From assembly GCA_047633055.1 (NCBI GenBank), contig JBLIEI010000050.1:1-33479 (forward strand): a stretch of DNA of 33,479 nt, given 5' to 3'. Below, in pieces: positions 8,531 through 16,436 of the stretch; position 1 is the stretch's first letter, and every line of letters starts with the position of its first letter. The stretch is from CALJFL01 sp047633055. Its GTDB lineage: Bacteria > Pseudomonadota > Gammaproteobacteria > Pseudomonadales > Halieaceae. The position numbers and the translations under genes are program-made. The notes under the pieces are model-generated. The model did no database searches. It was not told the origin of the DNA and saw only the letters and a program-made list of their open reading frames with translations.

Positions 8531-11355
8531 AATGCTGCTCCTGCAATAGCCTGCTGTAGAAAGTTGTCTGTTAATCGCTGCCGACGCTCGGCTACTTCTG
8601 TGGGCGACTCCTCCACTGGTTTTTCGTCCGGAGTAATATTGAACACAGGCTGGCCCTTGCGGATTATAACCCCGTCGGTATCCACCAGGACTTCGTCTAT
8701 GGTGCCGGAGAACGGCGCATACACCTTGTTGAACATCTTCATGACTTCGACAATATAGAGAGGGTCACCAGTTTCAAAGTGGTCACCCGCTTTGACATAG
8801 AGTTCGTGCTCGGGCGTTTCACGACCATAAAACATCCCTCCACTCGCAGCCAGAATTTCATTCGATTTGGCAACTGGCGGCGGCACCAACACCTTCGCCA
8901 TGGCCGTCTGCAACTCGGGATCGGTTAGCCGTTCTGGAATATCAATACTCAGGTCGAGATTGACGGACAATGCGAAGTACCCGGTGACTTCGGCAATACT
9001 CGGGAGTATAGCCAGTATTTCGGTCCCCGTCTGATACCCCTTGTGGGCTGCGCGGATCTGTTGCCATTGAACGTCCTCAATTCCTGCAGGGGCTTCACTG
9101 CCAGCAAGTTGAGACTGTAACTCTTCCCAGTCCTGAGCGCTCACAAGATTGTTTAACTGGTCATAAAAAGCCACAGCGTCTTGTAATATTTCCTCATCGT
9201 GCTGCCAGATCATGCTTGACGCTTCCGCCCCGCTCACATAGGACATATTAATAAAATGGTAGGTGTCCGCGAGTATACCAATTGGGTTCTCGTTCCAGCT
9301 TATGGCGCCCTCAATAACAGTATAACAATCCCGATTGACACTGAGCCAGCCACTGAGTGCATGGGGTTCGAGTAATAGATGTTCCAGTGGCCGCAGCAGC
9401 AAGGTCTGCTTGAGCTGAAGAGTCTCCGCGAGCGCTTTAGCGGCTTCCCCCTGATGCCTATACAGATTCGCCGAACATACCTTTTGCCAGGCATACTGCA
9501 AGTCCAGATCGCCTGCCTGCTTTTTTAGCGCTCCCACCGCGGTCAGGTAAGGCACAATAAATCGAGTGGTAGGCCTGGCATTAATATTTTGACCAATAAT
9601 CCAGCTTATCAAACCATAGTGAAACTCCAGATTCGTCGCCAGATCCGACCCGCGCAGCTGCGTTTTCCGAATTGTTTCGGCCATTCGCTCGTAGGTGTCG
9701 AGGCGGCTTTCACCTACCGTTAGTAACAAGGCAATATTTGAATCATACGCGCCTGCCAGCGTATATTTCATAAAGGCATCGGTATCAGGATTGTGCAGGC
9801 TAATGCCCTGATCGTCACGAATTTCACCTTCTAGTGCATCGCTCCAATATTCGATAACGCCTCCGGCGCTAGGCTGCAAAGCCTGATTGGTGGCGTTCAG
9901 CCTGGCCTCTACACTGTCATTGAATCGCGGAATTCGTCGCGGGCGCGGCACTGAAGGCCCATGAGCAGCTAGCAAAACCATAAGCTCAACCAGAGACTCG
10001 ACTACAAAGTAGTCTTCGCTGGCGTCAGGATTACTGAACTCCAGCGAGTAGCAGAGCTCGGTTACCCGGTGTTCGACCTGTATTCTAGTGTTCATTTCCA
10101 TGAAGAAGTGTTTGTCACGATCGACGATACATTCGAATGTGGAAACTGAATCAAGGCCGACTGCAAGACCGAAACGCTCCGACTCCTCTTCCATAGCCTG
10201 CAGGGTTTTGAGGTCCTGTTGAAGGACACGCAACTCCTCTATCTGACCCGCCGCCTCGGCTTGCTCTATAGCACGCTGCAAAGACTCCACCGTTACCGAG
10301 ACCTCTAACAGCTTCTGCTCATGCATCTGCAGCGAGCAATCGCGCCCCCCCATGCTCATCGACCAGGTGCCGTTGCCTATCGATTGGATTTCCAGATGGC
10401 GCGTAGTTTCAATATTTAATTCAACCAACACATTTTTGTTGTCGCCAACGCCGGTGGTTTTCACTTCGTTGAGAATTTCGCGAACCATTTCGGCGGTACG
10501 CGCAGATTCGCCAATGGCTAATATTCGCTGCCCCTTGCCGCCACCGCCGCTAATCGCTTTCAGGCGTATACGGTTCTGCGGGTACTCCGACGCCATCCTT
10601 TGCACCGCCTCAGTCAGCGTCTCGCACAGCTCTTCTACCGTGTACAGATCAACTTCCCGTGCATAAGACGCTGCCAACACCAGATCTGCTTTGTCCTCCA
10701 GGGATCCATCGAGACTATCAAGTAGCTCTTGGTCGAACGGCAGGTCATGTTGATCGCAAAGTGATTTCAACGCAGCGACATCGGGGTATTTCTTTAACAG
10801 CGTTAGCGCGGTGCCGTTGTCAATTCCCGGCGTTACCGATACACCTACTTTTAAAGCGGTGCGCTTGGCTTCGTCTTTAAGGCCTGCGTCATGAACAGTT
10901 TTGGAGCACGGGCCAATGAAATTAAGCCCTGCGGCTTCCATCGCCGCAACCATACTCTCGTCTTCCGCCATAAAGCCATAGCCGGCGAAAATGGCATTGT
11001 AGCCATTGTCGTGCGCGATGCTGATAATCTGAGTTATTCTTTGGCCACGTTCTTCCTTGTTAGCACCCGTGTAATCAGGCACGCGATGCACTCGGTCGGG
11101 ATGGGTAAGCGAGCGCAGCTCAGGTGCTAGCGCGTCCTGATAAATAATCGAATCTTTTTCCGATAACAGAATCCCAAAGTGGCTGATTCCCATTTCCGCA
11201 AAGACATCCATGGCTTCTTTACGAATAGGACCCCGGCAAATAATGAGCGGGCGGATATGCGAGCAATCGAATTGTGCGACCCAGCGACTGGTATGCTGGC
11301 CCAAACGTCGATCGCGATGAATCAATGGGTTGCGTAAGTAATGCTCGTTGGACAC
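8527..11355 (-). CDS. large biotin carboxylase/biotin carboxyl carrier fusion; putative propionyl-CoA carboxylase alpha subunit, divergent
   Basis: The 942-residue protein has a biotin carboxylase N-domain (about 35-180), an ATP-grasp domain with glycine-rich loop GGGGKG (270-275) and catalytic signature MNTRIQVEH (421-429), a C-domain (about 480-580), a region of about 250 residues I do not recognise (582-830) and a biotinyl domain with Lys873 in EVMKMFN. Usual propionyl-/acetyl-CoA carboxylase alpha chains are about 590-700 residues. Extra length comes from an insertion of about 60 residues before the glycine-rich loop (around 185-260), about 20 before MNTRIQVEH, the long middle region and a 40-residue tail. 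The start is GTG with a GAGGGA ribosome site. Role: carboxylation of biotin with bicarbonate and ATP, then transfer by the upstream carboxyltransferase. The propionyl-CoA substrate is inferred from operon context. Confidence 0.82.
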   Translation of the reverse strand: MSNEHYLRNPLIHRDRRLGQHTSRWVAQFDCSHIRPLIICRGPIRKEAMDVFAEMGISHFGILLSEKDSIIYQDALAPELRSLTHPDRVHRVPDYTGANKEERGQRITQIISIAHDNGYNAIFAGYGFMAEDESMVAAMEAAGLNFIGPCSKTVHDAGLKDEAKRTALKVGVSVTPGIDNGTALTLLKKYPDVAALKSLCDQHDLPFDQELLDSLDGSLEDKADLVLAASYAREVDLYTVEELCETLTEAVQRMASEYPQNRIRLKAISGGGGKGQRILAIGESARTAEMVREILNEVKTTGVGDNKNVLVELNIETTRHLEIQSIGNGTWSMSMGGRDCSLQMHEQKLLEVSVTVESLQRAIEQAEAAGQIEELRVLQQDLKTLQAMEEESERFGLAVGLDSVSTFECIVDRDKHFFMEMNTRIQVEHRVTELCYSLEFSNPDASEDYFVVESLVELMVLLAAHGPSVPRPRRIPRFNDSVEARLNATNQALQPSAGGVIEYWSDALEGEIRDDQGISLHNPDTDAFMKYTLAGAYDSNIALLLTVGESRLDTYERMAETIRKTQLRGSDLATNLEFHYGLISWIIGQNINARPTTRFIVPYLTAVGALKKQAGDLDLQYAWQKVCSANLYRHQGEAAKALAETLQLKQTLLLRPLEHLLLEPHALSGWLSVNRDCYTVIEGAISWNENPIGILADTYHFINMSYVSGAEASSMIWQHDEEILQDAVAFYDQLNNLVSAQDWEELQSQLAGSEAPAGIEDVQWQQIRAAHKGYQTGTEILAILPSIAEVTGYFALSVNLDLSIDIPERLTDPELQTAMAKVLVPPPVAKSNEILAASGGMFYGRETPEHELYVKAGDHFETGDPLYIVEVMKMFNKVYAPFSGTIDEVLVDTDGVIIRKGQPVFNITPDEKPVEESPTEVAERRQRLTDNFLQQAIAGAAL

Positions 11356-11394
11356 GCCTATTTCCCTCGTTCTCTCAGATTGTTACTGATTTTA

Positions 11395-13140
11395 TTAGTG
11401 GAATTCCCGCTGCACTGACTGCAGGGGTGAAGGTTCGTAGTGGCGCAAACAAAAATTCATCTGTTCTGCCAACACCTCACGCAGGTCCGATGGCATCACG
11501 ATCTGTGAAATCGATCCCAGGCTCAAGGCTTCATCGGGGTTCATTAACTCGCGTTCATACCGCTGGGCGAGCAGCTGTTCCTCAGACTTCACCCACCCGT
11601 CAATAATTTCGCCCGCAGCCTCCTGTGCCTGCTGCGCAGACAGCCCGGCCTCCGTCTGCGCTTTTATCTCGGCTTCAAGCCGCGATGGCGCCGCGCTTTG
11701 AATAGCGCGCAGTTCTGTTTTATAAACGTATTTCACACCGGCAGGCCCCATTACCGCCACTCGGGTCGTCGGCAGAGCCACCACGAAATCAGCGCCTGTC
11801 GCATAGTTGTTATAGGAAGCATAAGCGCCGCCAAAGGCATTGCGGACCAATACCAGGAAGCGCGGCGTTCGCAGGTCGACTATTGCGTCCAACATGGCAC
11901 GACCGGCTTGGATAATGCCTCCAGCTTCCTGCTCCCTGCCAGGCAAAAAGCCAGTGGTATCTTCGAGAAAAATAACGGGAATATTGTAAAGATTGCAGAA
12001 GCGAATGAATCTGGCGTTTTTATAAGCGGCAGGGATATCAATCTGCCCGGAATCCACCGCAGAATTATTCGCCACGAAACCAACCACGTTGCCGCCCATA
12101 CGCCCCAGCGCAGTGACGGTATTTCGTGCCCGGTTAGGCTGAGTCTCAAGGAAATCGCCATGGTCGCATAATTGTTGAATCATAATGCTGATATCAACTG
12201 GCGTATTGAAGCCCGTCGGTGAATTGAAAGCCTTTTTTAAGAGGATGTCTATATCCCATGTCTTTCGGGAGATCGGGTCTGAAGAAGGTCGGTGAGGCGC
12301 CAACTCGCCGTTATTGCCGGGAAGATAATCCAACAGCTGGCGGACTTTACGTAAAGCGGCTATCTCGTCGGGCACCACAAAATCGGCGACACCGGTCTTG
12401 CTGTGAACGTTGGGGCCACCAAGTTCGTCCGGAGTAACATCCTCGCCAAGCACTGATTTAACGACACCGGGGCCGGTCAGACCAAAAAAGGTGTCGTTGG
12501 GCTGGATCATAAAACTGCCCTGGCGCGGTAGGTAGGAACCACCGCCCGCATTAAACCCAAACATGCACATGATGCTGGGAACAACGCCGCTGATTTTTCT
12601 CAGCCCGGTAAACGCATCGGCGTAACCGTCCAAACCGCCCACACCGGCGGGTATATAGGCACCAGCTGAATCGTTCAAACCAACCAGGGGAATACGACGT
12701 TTACCAGCGAGCTCAAAAAGACGGGCAAGCTTTTTGCCGTTAGTGGCGTCCATCGAGCCGGCCCGCACAGTGAAGTCGTGGCCATAAATCGCCACGTCTC
12801 GCCCGTTGACCTTAATCAGAGCCGTCACCAGCGACGCGCCGTCCAGATTGGGGCCCCAGTTTTGGTAATATACGGTGGGGGCACCGTCAGCGAGATATTC
12901 GATGCGCTCCCAAATCGTCATGCGGTTTTTGAGGTGTTGGCGCTGAACGTTTTTGACACCAGCGGCAAGGTGGGGCCGCTGTTGTAGATCCCAGCCATGC
13001 TTCAAGGCCTTTTCGTAAAGCCCCGGCTCTGTTGCCACTTGTCCCGGAACAATAAATTCCTTTTCATCCCGTGTCGCCAATGGGTTTTGGAGTGAGGCGA
13101 TCAGTTCTTCACTTGCATGGTTGTTCATGGCGCGGCCCAT
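11395..13140 (-). CDS. acyl-CoA carboxylase carboxyltransferase (beta) subunit, putative propionyl-CoA carboxylase
   Basis: This is a crotonase-fold carboxyltransferase of about 581 residues, longer than typical PccB (about 510-540). Both halves are present. The N-terminal half has ALIKVNGRDVAIYGHDFTV, LNDSAGAYIP and GFNAGGGSYLP, where the family usually has NDSGGARI and CAGGAVYSP. The C-terminal half has TTGFLPGREQEAGGII and RNAFGGAYASYNN. It should transfer the carboxyl group from biotin to propionyl-CoA, giving (S)-methylmalonyl-CoA, with the partner encoded 39 bases downstream. The frame is open to a TTG at 13188, but ATGs at 13140 and 13128 are better starts; neither has a strong ribosome site and I chose 13140. 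It is the first gene of the operon. The substrate is inferred from neighbours. Confidence 0.85.
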   Translation of the reverse strand: MGRAMNNHASEELIASLQNPLATRDEKEFIVPGQVATEPGLYEKALKHGWDLQQRPHLAAGVKNVQRQHLKNRMTIWERIEYLADGAPTVYYQNWGPNLDGASLVTALIKVNGRDVAIYGHDFTVRAGSMDATNGKKLARLFELAGKRRIPLVGLNDSAGAYIPAGVGGLDGYADAFTGLRKISGVVPSIMCMFGFNAGGGSYLPRQGSFMIQPNDTFFGLTGPGVVKSVLGEDVTPDELGGPNVHSKTGVADFVVPDEIAALRKVRQLLDYLPGNNGELAPHRPSSDPISRKTWDIDILLKKAFNSPTGFNTPVDISIMIQQLCDHGDFLETQPNRARNTVTALGRMGGNVVGFVANNSAVDSGQIDIPAAYKNARFIRFCNLYNIPVIFLEDTTGFLPGREQEAGGIIQAGRAMLDAIVDLRTPRFLVLVRNAFGGAYASYNNYATGADFVVALPTTRVAVMGPAGVKYVYKTELRAIQSAAPSRLEAEIKAQTEAGLSAQQAQEAAGEIIDGWVKSEEQLLAQRYERELMNPDEALSLGSISQIVMPSDLREVLAEQMNFCLRHYEPSPLQSVQREFH

Positions 13141-13209
13141 GTTGACAGAAACGACCCGTAATATGCCTAGGCCACCGACTGTGCACAAGGGCCCGTGCTT
13201 ACATATAAA

Positions 13210-13274
13210 CTCACCATTTATTTCACTTTACATGCTATATTAATTAAAATTCCTCTAAAACCTCACATTTATTT
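13210..13274. promoter_or_regulatory. direct repeat in the carboxylase-araC divergent promoter, candidate operator
   Basis: CTCACCATTTATTT at 13210-13223 and CTCACATTTATTT at 13262-13274 are the same word apart from one inserted C. Their starts are 52 bp apart, close to five helical turns, and both lie in the AT-rich intergenic region between the carboxylase operon and the AraC-type gene. Direct repeats of this kind are typical of AraC-family binding sites. This is a pattern-based inference. Confidence 0.4.
13233..13241 (+). promoter_or_regulatory. candidate extended -10 for the AraC-family gene
   Basis: TGCTATATT is an extended -10 (TGn plus TATATT) 38 bases before the ATG at 13280. There is no good -35 at the normal distance. 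An 8-bp palindrome TTAATTAA (13240-13247) overlaps its end. The opposite-strand promoter for the carboxylase operon must also be in this 139-base region, but I cannot place it. Confidence 0.35.
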
Positions 13275-13279
13275 ACGAA

Positions 13280-14320
13280 ATGGCCACAATATCCAGACAT
13301 CACGTTGACGCCTCACTGCTAGGTTGTCTCCAGCGCGGCATCGATACTGAATCGCTCTTGACAAGGGCAGGTATACGCGCGAATCCGAGTCGTTCTCAGC
13401 GGGCAGGACGGGTGCACACCCACCAGGTAGGTCGGCTATTTCGGATTATTCAGCAAGAGCTAAACGATGAATTTATGGGGTTTACCCAAAATCCGAGTAA
13501 ATTTGGTATTTTCGCAACTCTCTGCGACCTGGCGAGTAAATGTCAGAACTTGGGCGAACTTCTTCAGCAAAGCGCGAATTTTTACAATTTGCTGGGTAAT
13601 GACGTTGCAATGAAACTCAAAACTGATGGCGAAAATGCTGAGTTTTCTATTACTTTGAGCCACCCAGAACTGGACCAGCAACATTTTATCGCCGAGTTCC
13701 TCATGGTGATCTGGCATCGCTTTCCAAGTTGGTATTTGGGTGAGGCCATTCGACTAAAGGAAACGCATTTTGCACATCCCGCACCTGCACACGAAAGCGA
13801 ACTGAAGGTAATGTTTCCCGGCAAGCTATGTTTTAAGCAGACGACGAACAAGCTAATTTTTGATAGTTACTATTTGCGTAAGCCTCTGCGCAGAAACAGT
13901 AAGGAAATGGCGGCATTTCTACACAACTACCCAATAGAAATAATGACCATTCCCGGCGAAGACAGCAGTCTGGAAGCCCTGGCGGAGCGCAGTATCGTGA
14001 AGACACTGGCAGGTAAATTAAACTTCTTAAGTGCTGAACAACTGGCCGATGAACTTGGTCTAGGGAACCTAACCCTTTATCGTCGGTTGCAGTTTGAAGG
14101 CACCAGCTATCAGCGCATCAAAGACAATATCCGCAGAGAGAAAGCCATCGAATTACTCATAGAGCGAGACATATCCGTGGATCAGATATCCGATGTGCTA
14201 GGCTACTCTGAGCCACGTTCATTTACTCGTGCATTCCGAAAATGGATGGGAGTGTCTCCGCGTCAGTATCGTACTCTTAACCAAAACGCGGCAAGCATCG
14301 ATGGAGCATATGAAAGATAA
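13280..14320 (+). CDS. AraC-family transcriptional regulator, likely regulator of the propionyl-CoA operon
   Basis: The 346-residue protein has an N-terminal ligand-sensing region of the Arabinose_bd type found in many proteobacterial AraC proteins (about residues 15-210). The C-terminal double helix-turn-helix spans about 235-335, with FLSAEQLADELGLGNLTLYRRL as first HTH and ISVDQISDVLGYSEPRSFTRAFRKWMGVSPRQYR as the classical AraC signature. It is divergently transcribed from the propionyl-CoA carboxylase operon across a 139-base AT-rich region with a candidate direct-repeat operator, so control of that operon is the simplest hypothesis. The effector is unknown; an acyl-CoA or organic acid would fit. 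The 3' end overlaps pabB by 11 bases. Confidence 0.9.
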   Translation: MATISRHHVDASLLGCLQRGIDTESLLTRAGIRANPSRSQRAGRVHTHQVGRLFRIIQQELNDEFMGFTQNPSKFGIFATLCDLASKCQNLGELLQQSANFYNLLGNDVAMKLKTDGENAEFSITLSHPELDQQHFIAEFLMVIWHRFPSWYLGEAIRLKETHFAHPAPAHESELKVMFPGKLCFKQTTNKLIFDSYYLRKPLRRNSKEMAAFLHNYPIEIMTIPGEDSSLEALAERSIVKTLAGKLNFLSAEQLADELGLGNLTLYRRLQFEGTSYQRIKDNIRREKAIELLIERDISVDQISDVLGYSEPRSFTRAFRKWMGVSPRQYRTLNQNAASIDGAYER

Positions 14321-15674
14321 CCTGGTCCTCGATGAAATCCCCTACTTTCGCAACGCGTGTGAGCTGTATGAACGGGTCCGTGATTTGCCTGCCTCCTGTC
14401 TTCTGGACAGCAGCTTCCCCTACTCCAACAGTGGTCGCTATGACATCGTGACCGCCGACCCAATGGACGTGACTTTGCCGGCACTGGTAGCCGGAGCCGA
14501 TGAAGACCAGACCCGCGCGTATTTTAGTGACCTTGCCGCCTGGCATCGGGAGTTTTTCAAGGACACTCAACCGGTAGCGCATGACTTGCCATTTTGTGGC
14601 GGCCTGCTGGGGTATCTGGGATACGAAGCCGGGAAATCTTTACACCAACTTCCTATCGGGTTGGAGAACGCTACGGAGCTGCCCAAAGCTCAGGTTGCGG
14701 CTTACGGCTGGAGTATTGTCCAAGACCATTTGCTGCGAAAAACGGTGCTGGTAACGCTGCCACATATCAGTACCGGCTACCGACAAGACCTGCTGTCCCG
14801 TTTTCGCCAGGTCATACCGGAACGGCCAGATAACTTTCGGTTATTGAGTGCTTTTCAGTCAAATATGAGTTCACAAACCTATCGCGAAGCATTTGACAAA
14901 ATTCAGGGCTATATACAGGCCGGCGACTGCTACCAGGTGAACCTGGCTCAACGCTTCGAGGCCGAGTTCGAGGGTGACACATGGCTTGCATATAAAGAAC
15001 TGCGTGCCGTCGCGGCGGCGCCCTTTTCCGCCTTTTTTGATCTCGGTGATTCGCAGTCACTACTCAGTGTTTCTCCTGAGCGTTTTATCTCACTACACAA
15101 GCATCGGGTGGAAACCAGCCCAATCAAGGGAACGCGGCCCAGGCATAAAGATCCGGATACAGATAAAGCCGCGATAAAAGAGCTGCGTGCCTCAATCAAG
15201 GATCGGGCGGAGAACCTTATGATCGTTGATCTACTGCGTAATGATCTCGGTCGCAGCTGTGTCCCGGGCAGCATTCACGTCGAGCGGCTGTTTGAAATCA
15301 AGAGCTTTCCCACCGTTCACCATATGGTCAGTACTATTAGCGGCGAATTGACTAGCGATCGTGGACCACTGGAACTGCTGCGAGACAGCTTCCCCGGCGG
15401 CTCGATCATCGGCGCCCCGAAAAAGCGGGCGATGGAGATCATCGAGGAACTAGAGCCCAATAACCGACAGGCGTATTGTGGCTCGATCTTCTATATCAGC
15501 TCTGATGGCCGTATGGACAGTAATATCGCTATTCGAACGATGGTCGCCAAAGAGGGCAAAATTTACTGTTGGGCCGGCGGTGGAATTGTCGCGGACTCAC
15601 AGTGGCAGCAAGAATACCAGGAGACCTACGACAAAGTTGGGCAATTTCTCAAGGTGCTGGAAGAGACCTTGTAG
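14310..15674 (+). CDS. pabB: aminodeoxychorismate synthase component I
   Basis: PabB converts chorismate plus ammonia (from PabA) to 4-amino-4-deoxychorismate on the folate pathway. The 454-residue product (E. coli 453) contains PIKGTRPR with Lys273, the lysine that distinguishes PabB from anthranilate synthase TrpE, where alanine stands in that place. Other chorismate-binding motifs are NLMIVDLLRNDLGR, GGSIIGAPKKRAMEIIEELEP and DSNIAIRT. The frame is open further upstream, but conservation starts at the ATG at 14310; GGAG at 14303-14306 precedes it closely, and an ATG at 14301 would add three residues. The start lies inside the end of the AraC gene, so some expression may be coupled to that regulator. 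No pabA or pabC is nearby. Confidence 0.93.
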   Translation: MKDNLVLDEIPYFRNACELYERVRDLPASCLLDSSFPYSNSGRYDIVTADPMDVTLPALVAGADEDQTRAYFSDLAAWHREFFKDTQPVAHDLPFCGGLLGYLGYEAGKSLHQLPIGLENATELPKAQVAAYGWSIVQDHLLRKTVLVTLPHISTGYRQDLLSRFRQVIPERPDNFRLLSAFQSNMSSQTYREAFDKIQGYIQAGDCYQVNLAQRFEAEFEGDTWLAYKELRAVAAAPFSAFFDLGDSQSLLSVSPERFISLHKHRVETSPIKGTRPRHKDPDTDKAAIKELRASIKDRAENLMIVDLLRNDLGRSCVPGSIHVERLFEIKSFPTVHHMVSTISGELTSDRGPLELLRDSFPGGSIIGAPKKRAMEIIEELEPNNRQAYCGSIFYISSDGRMDSNIAIRTMVAKEGKIYCWAGGGIVADSQWQQEYQETYDKVGQFLKVLEETL

Positions 15675-15734
15675 GGCGGCGTCGTCTTACAGCCAATAAG
15701 TCGTATAGGGGTAACTCTTCGCGCAACCTCCTAT

Positions 15735-16358
15735 TCACCCTCCAATCGATAACTGCCGATCACTGACTTCAACAAACTCCGCTCGCAAATCATCAAAGTT
15801 ATGTATGGCTTTGAACTGCGGAAATTCGTCGATCACATTTTGCGGTGCGTGAAACAAAATACCGACTTCAGCTTCCGCCAGCATGGTGGTGTCATTGTAG
15901 GAATCACCGGCTGCAATCACCCGGTAATTGAGACTATGCAGCGCTTTAACAGAGGCCCGCTTGGGGTCTTTTTGACGGAGCTTGTAATCAATTACCCTAC
16001 CGTCTTTGTCAGTAATCAATCGATGACAAAATAGCGTTGGCCAGCCCAATTGACGCATCAGTGGCTGGGAAAACTCATAAAAAGTGTCTGAAAGAATAAT
16101 GACCTGAAATCGCTCACGCAACCAGTTTAGAAAATCCGCAGCACCCGGCAGTGGCTCCAACTCTGCGATGACTTTCTGGATATCATTGATCGTCAGGCCA
16201 TGTTGATGAAGCAACGCGAGCCGCTGTTTCATCAGTACATCGTAGTCAGGAATATCACGGGTAGTCGCGCGCAGTTCTTCAATACCAGTGCGCTCGGCAA
16301 ACGCGATCCAAATTTCGGGGATTAAAACGCCTTCCAAATCGAGACAAGCCAGTTCCAC
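15735..16358 (-). CDS. thrH: ThrH, bifunctional phosphoserine phosphatase/homoserine phosphotransferase
   Basis: This HAD-superfamily protein of 207 residues matches Pseudomonas ThrH (205 residues), which dephosphorylates phosphoserine and can transfer the phosphate to homoserine. HAD motif I is DLEGVLIPE (Asp7 nucleophile, Glu9 in the +2 position rather than the usual Asp, a ThrH hallmark). Motif II is the serine in VIILSDTFYEF, and motif IV is AAGDSYNDTTMLAEA. The start is GTG at 16358 with AAGGAG eight bases upstream, which supports the choice. It lies 78 bases downstream of cysB on the same strand and converges on pabB, separated by 60 bases with no clear terminator. The link to cysteine/serine metabolism is plausible because serine is the cysteine precursor. 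Confidence 0.9.
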   Translation of the reverse strand: MELACLDLEGVLIPEIWIAFAERTGIEELRATTRDIPDYDVLMKQRLALLHQHGLTINDIQKVIAELEPLPGAADFLNWLRERFQVIILSDTFYEFSQPLMRQLGWPTLFCHRLITDKDGRVIDYKLRQKDPKRASVKALHSLNYRVIAAGDSYNDTTMLAEAEVGILFHAPQNVIDEFPQFKAIHNFDDLRAEFVEVSDRQLSIGG

Positions 16359-16384
16359 GATTAATGCTCCTTGGGATATTTAAT

Positions 16385-16414
16385 AACGGAGGCACGATAA
16401 CGATTTGCTCCGTT
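16385..16414 (-). other. inverted repeat between cysB and thrH
   Basis: AACGGAG (16385-16391) and CTCCGTT (16408-16414) form a perfect 7-bp inverted repeat with a 16-base loop, in the 78-base gap between cysB and thrH. No T-run follows on the minus strand, so a classical intrinsic terminator is not supported. It could be an attenuating hairpin, a processing site or a protein-binding site. Confidence 0.35.
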
Positions 16415-16436
16415 CGGTTCAAGCGCAGAAGGTGGA

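Noticed and set aside
13141..13188. Longer start (TTG at 13188) for the carboxyltransferase gene
   Set aside because: The added residues are not conserved in the family as far as I can tell, the start codon is poor, and it would intrude on the divergent promoter.
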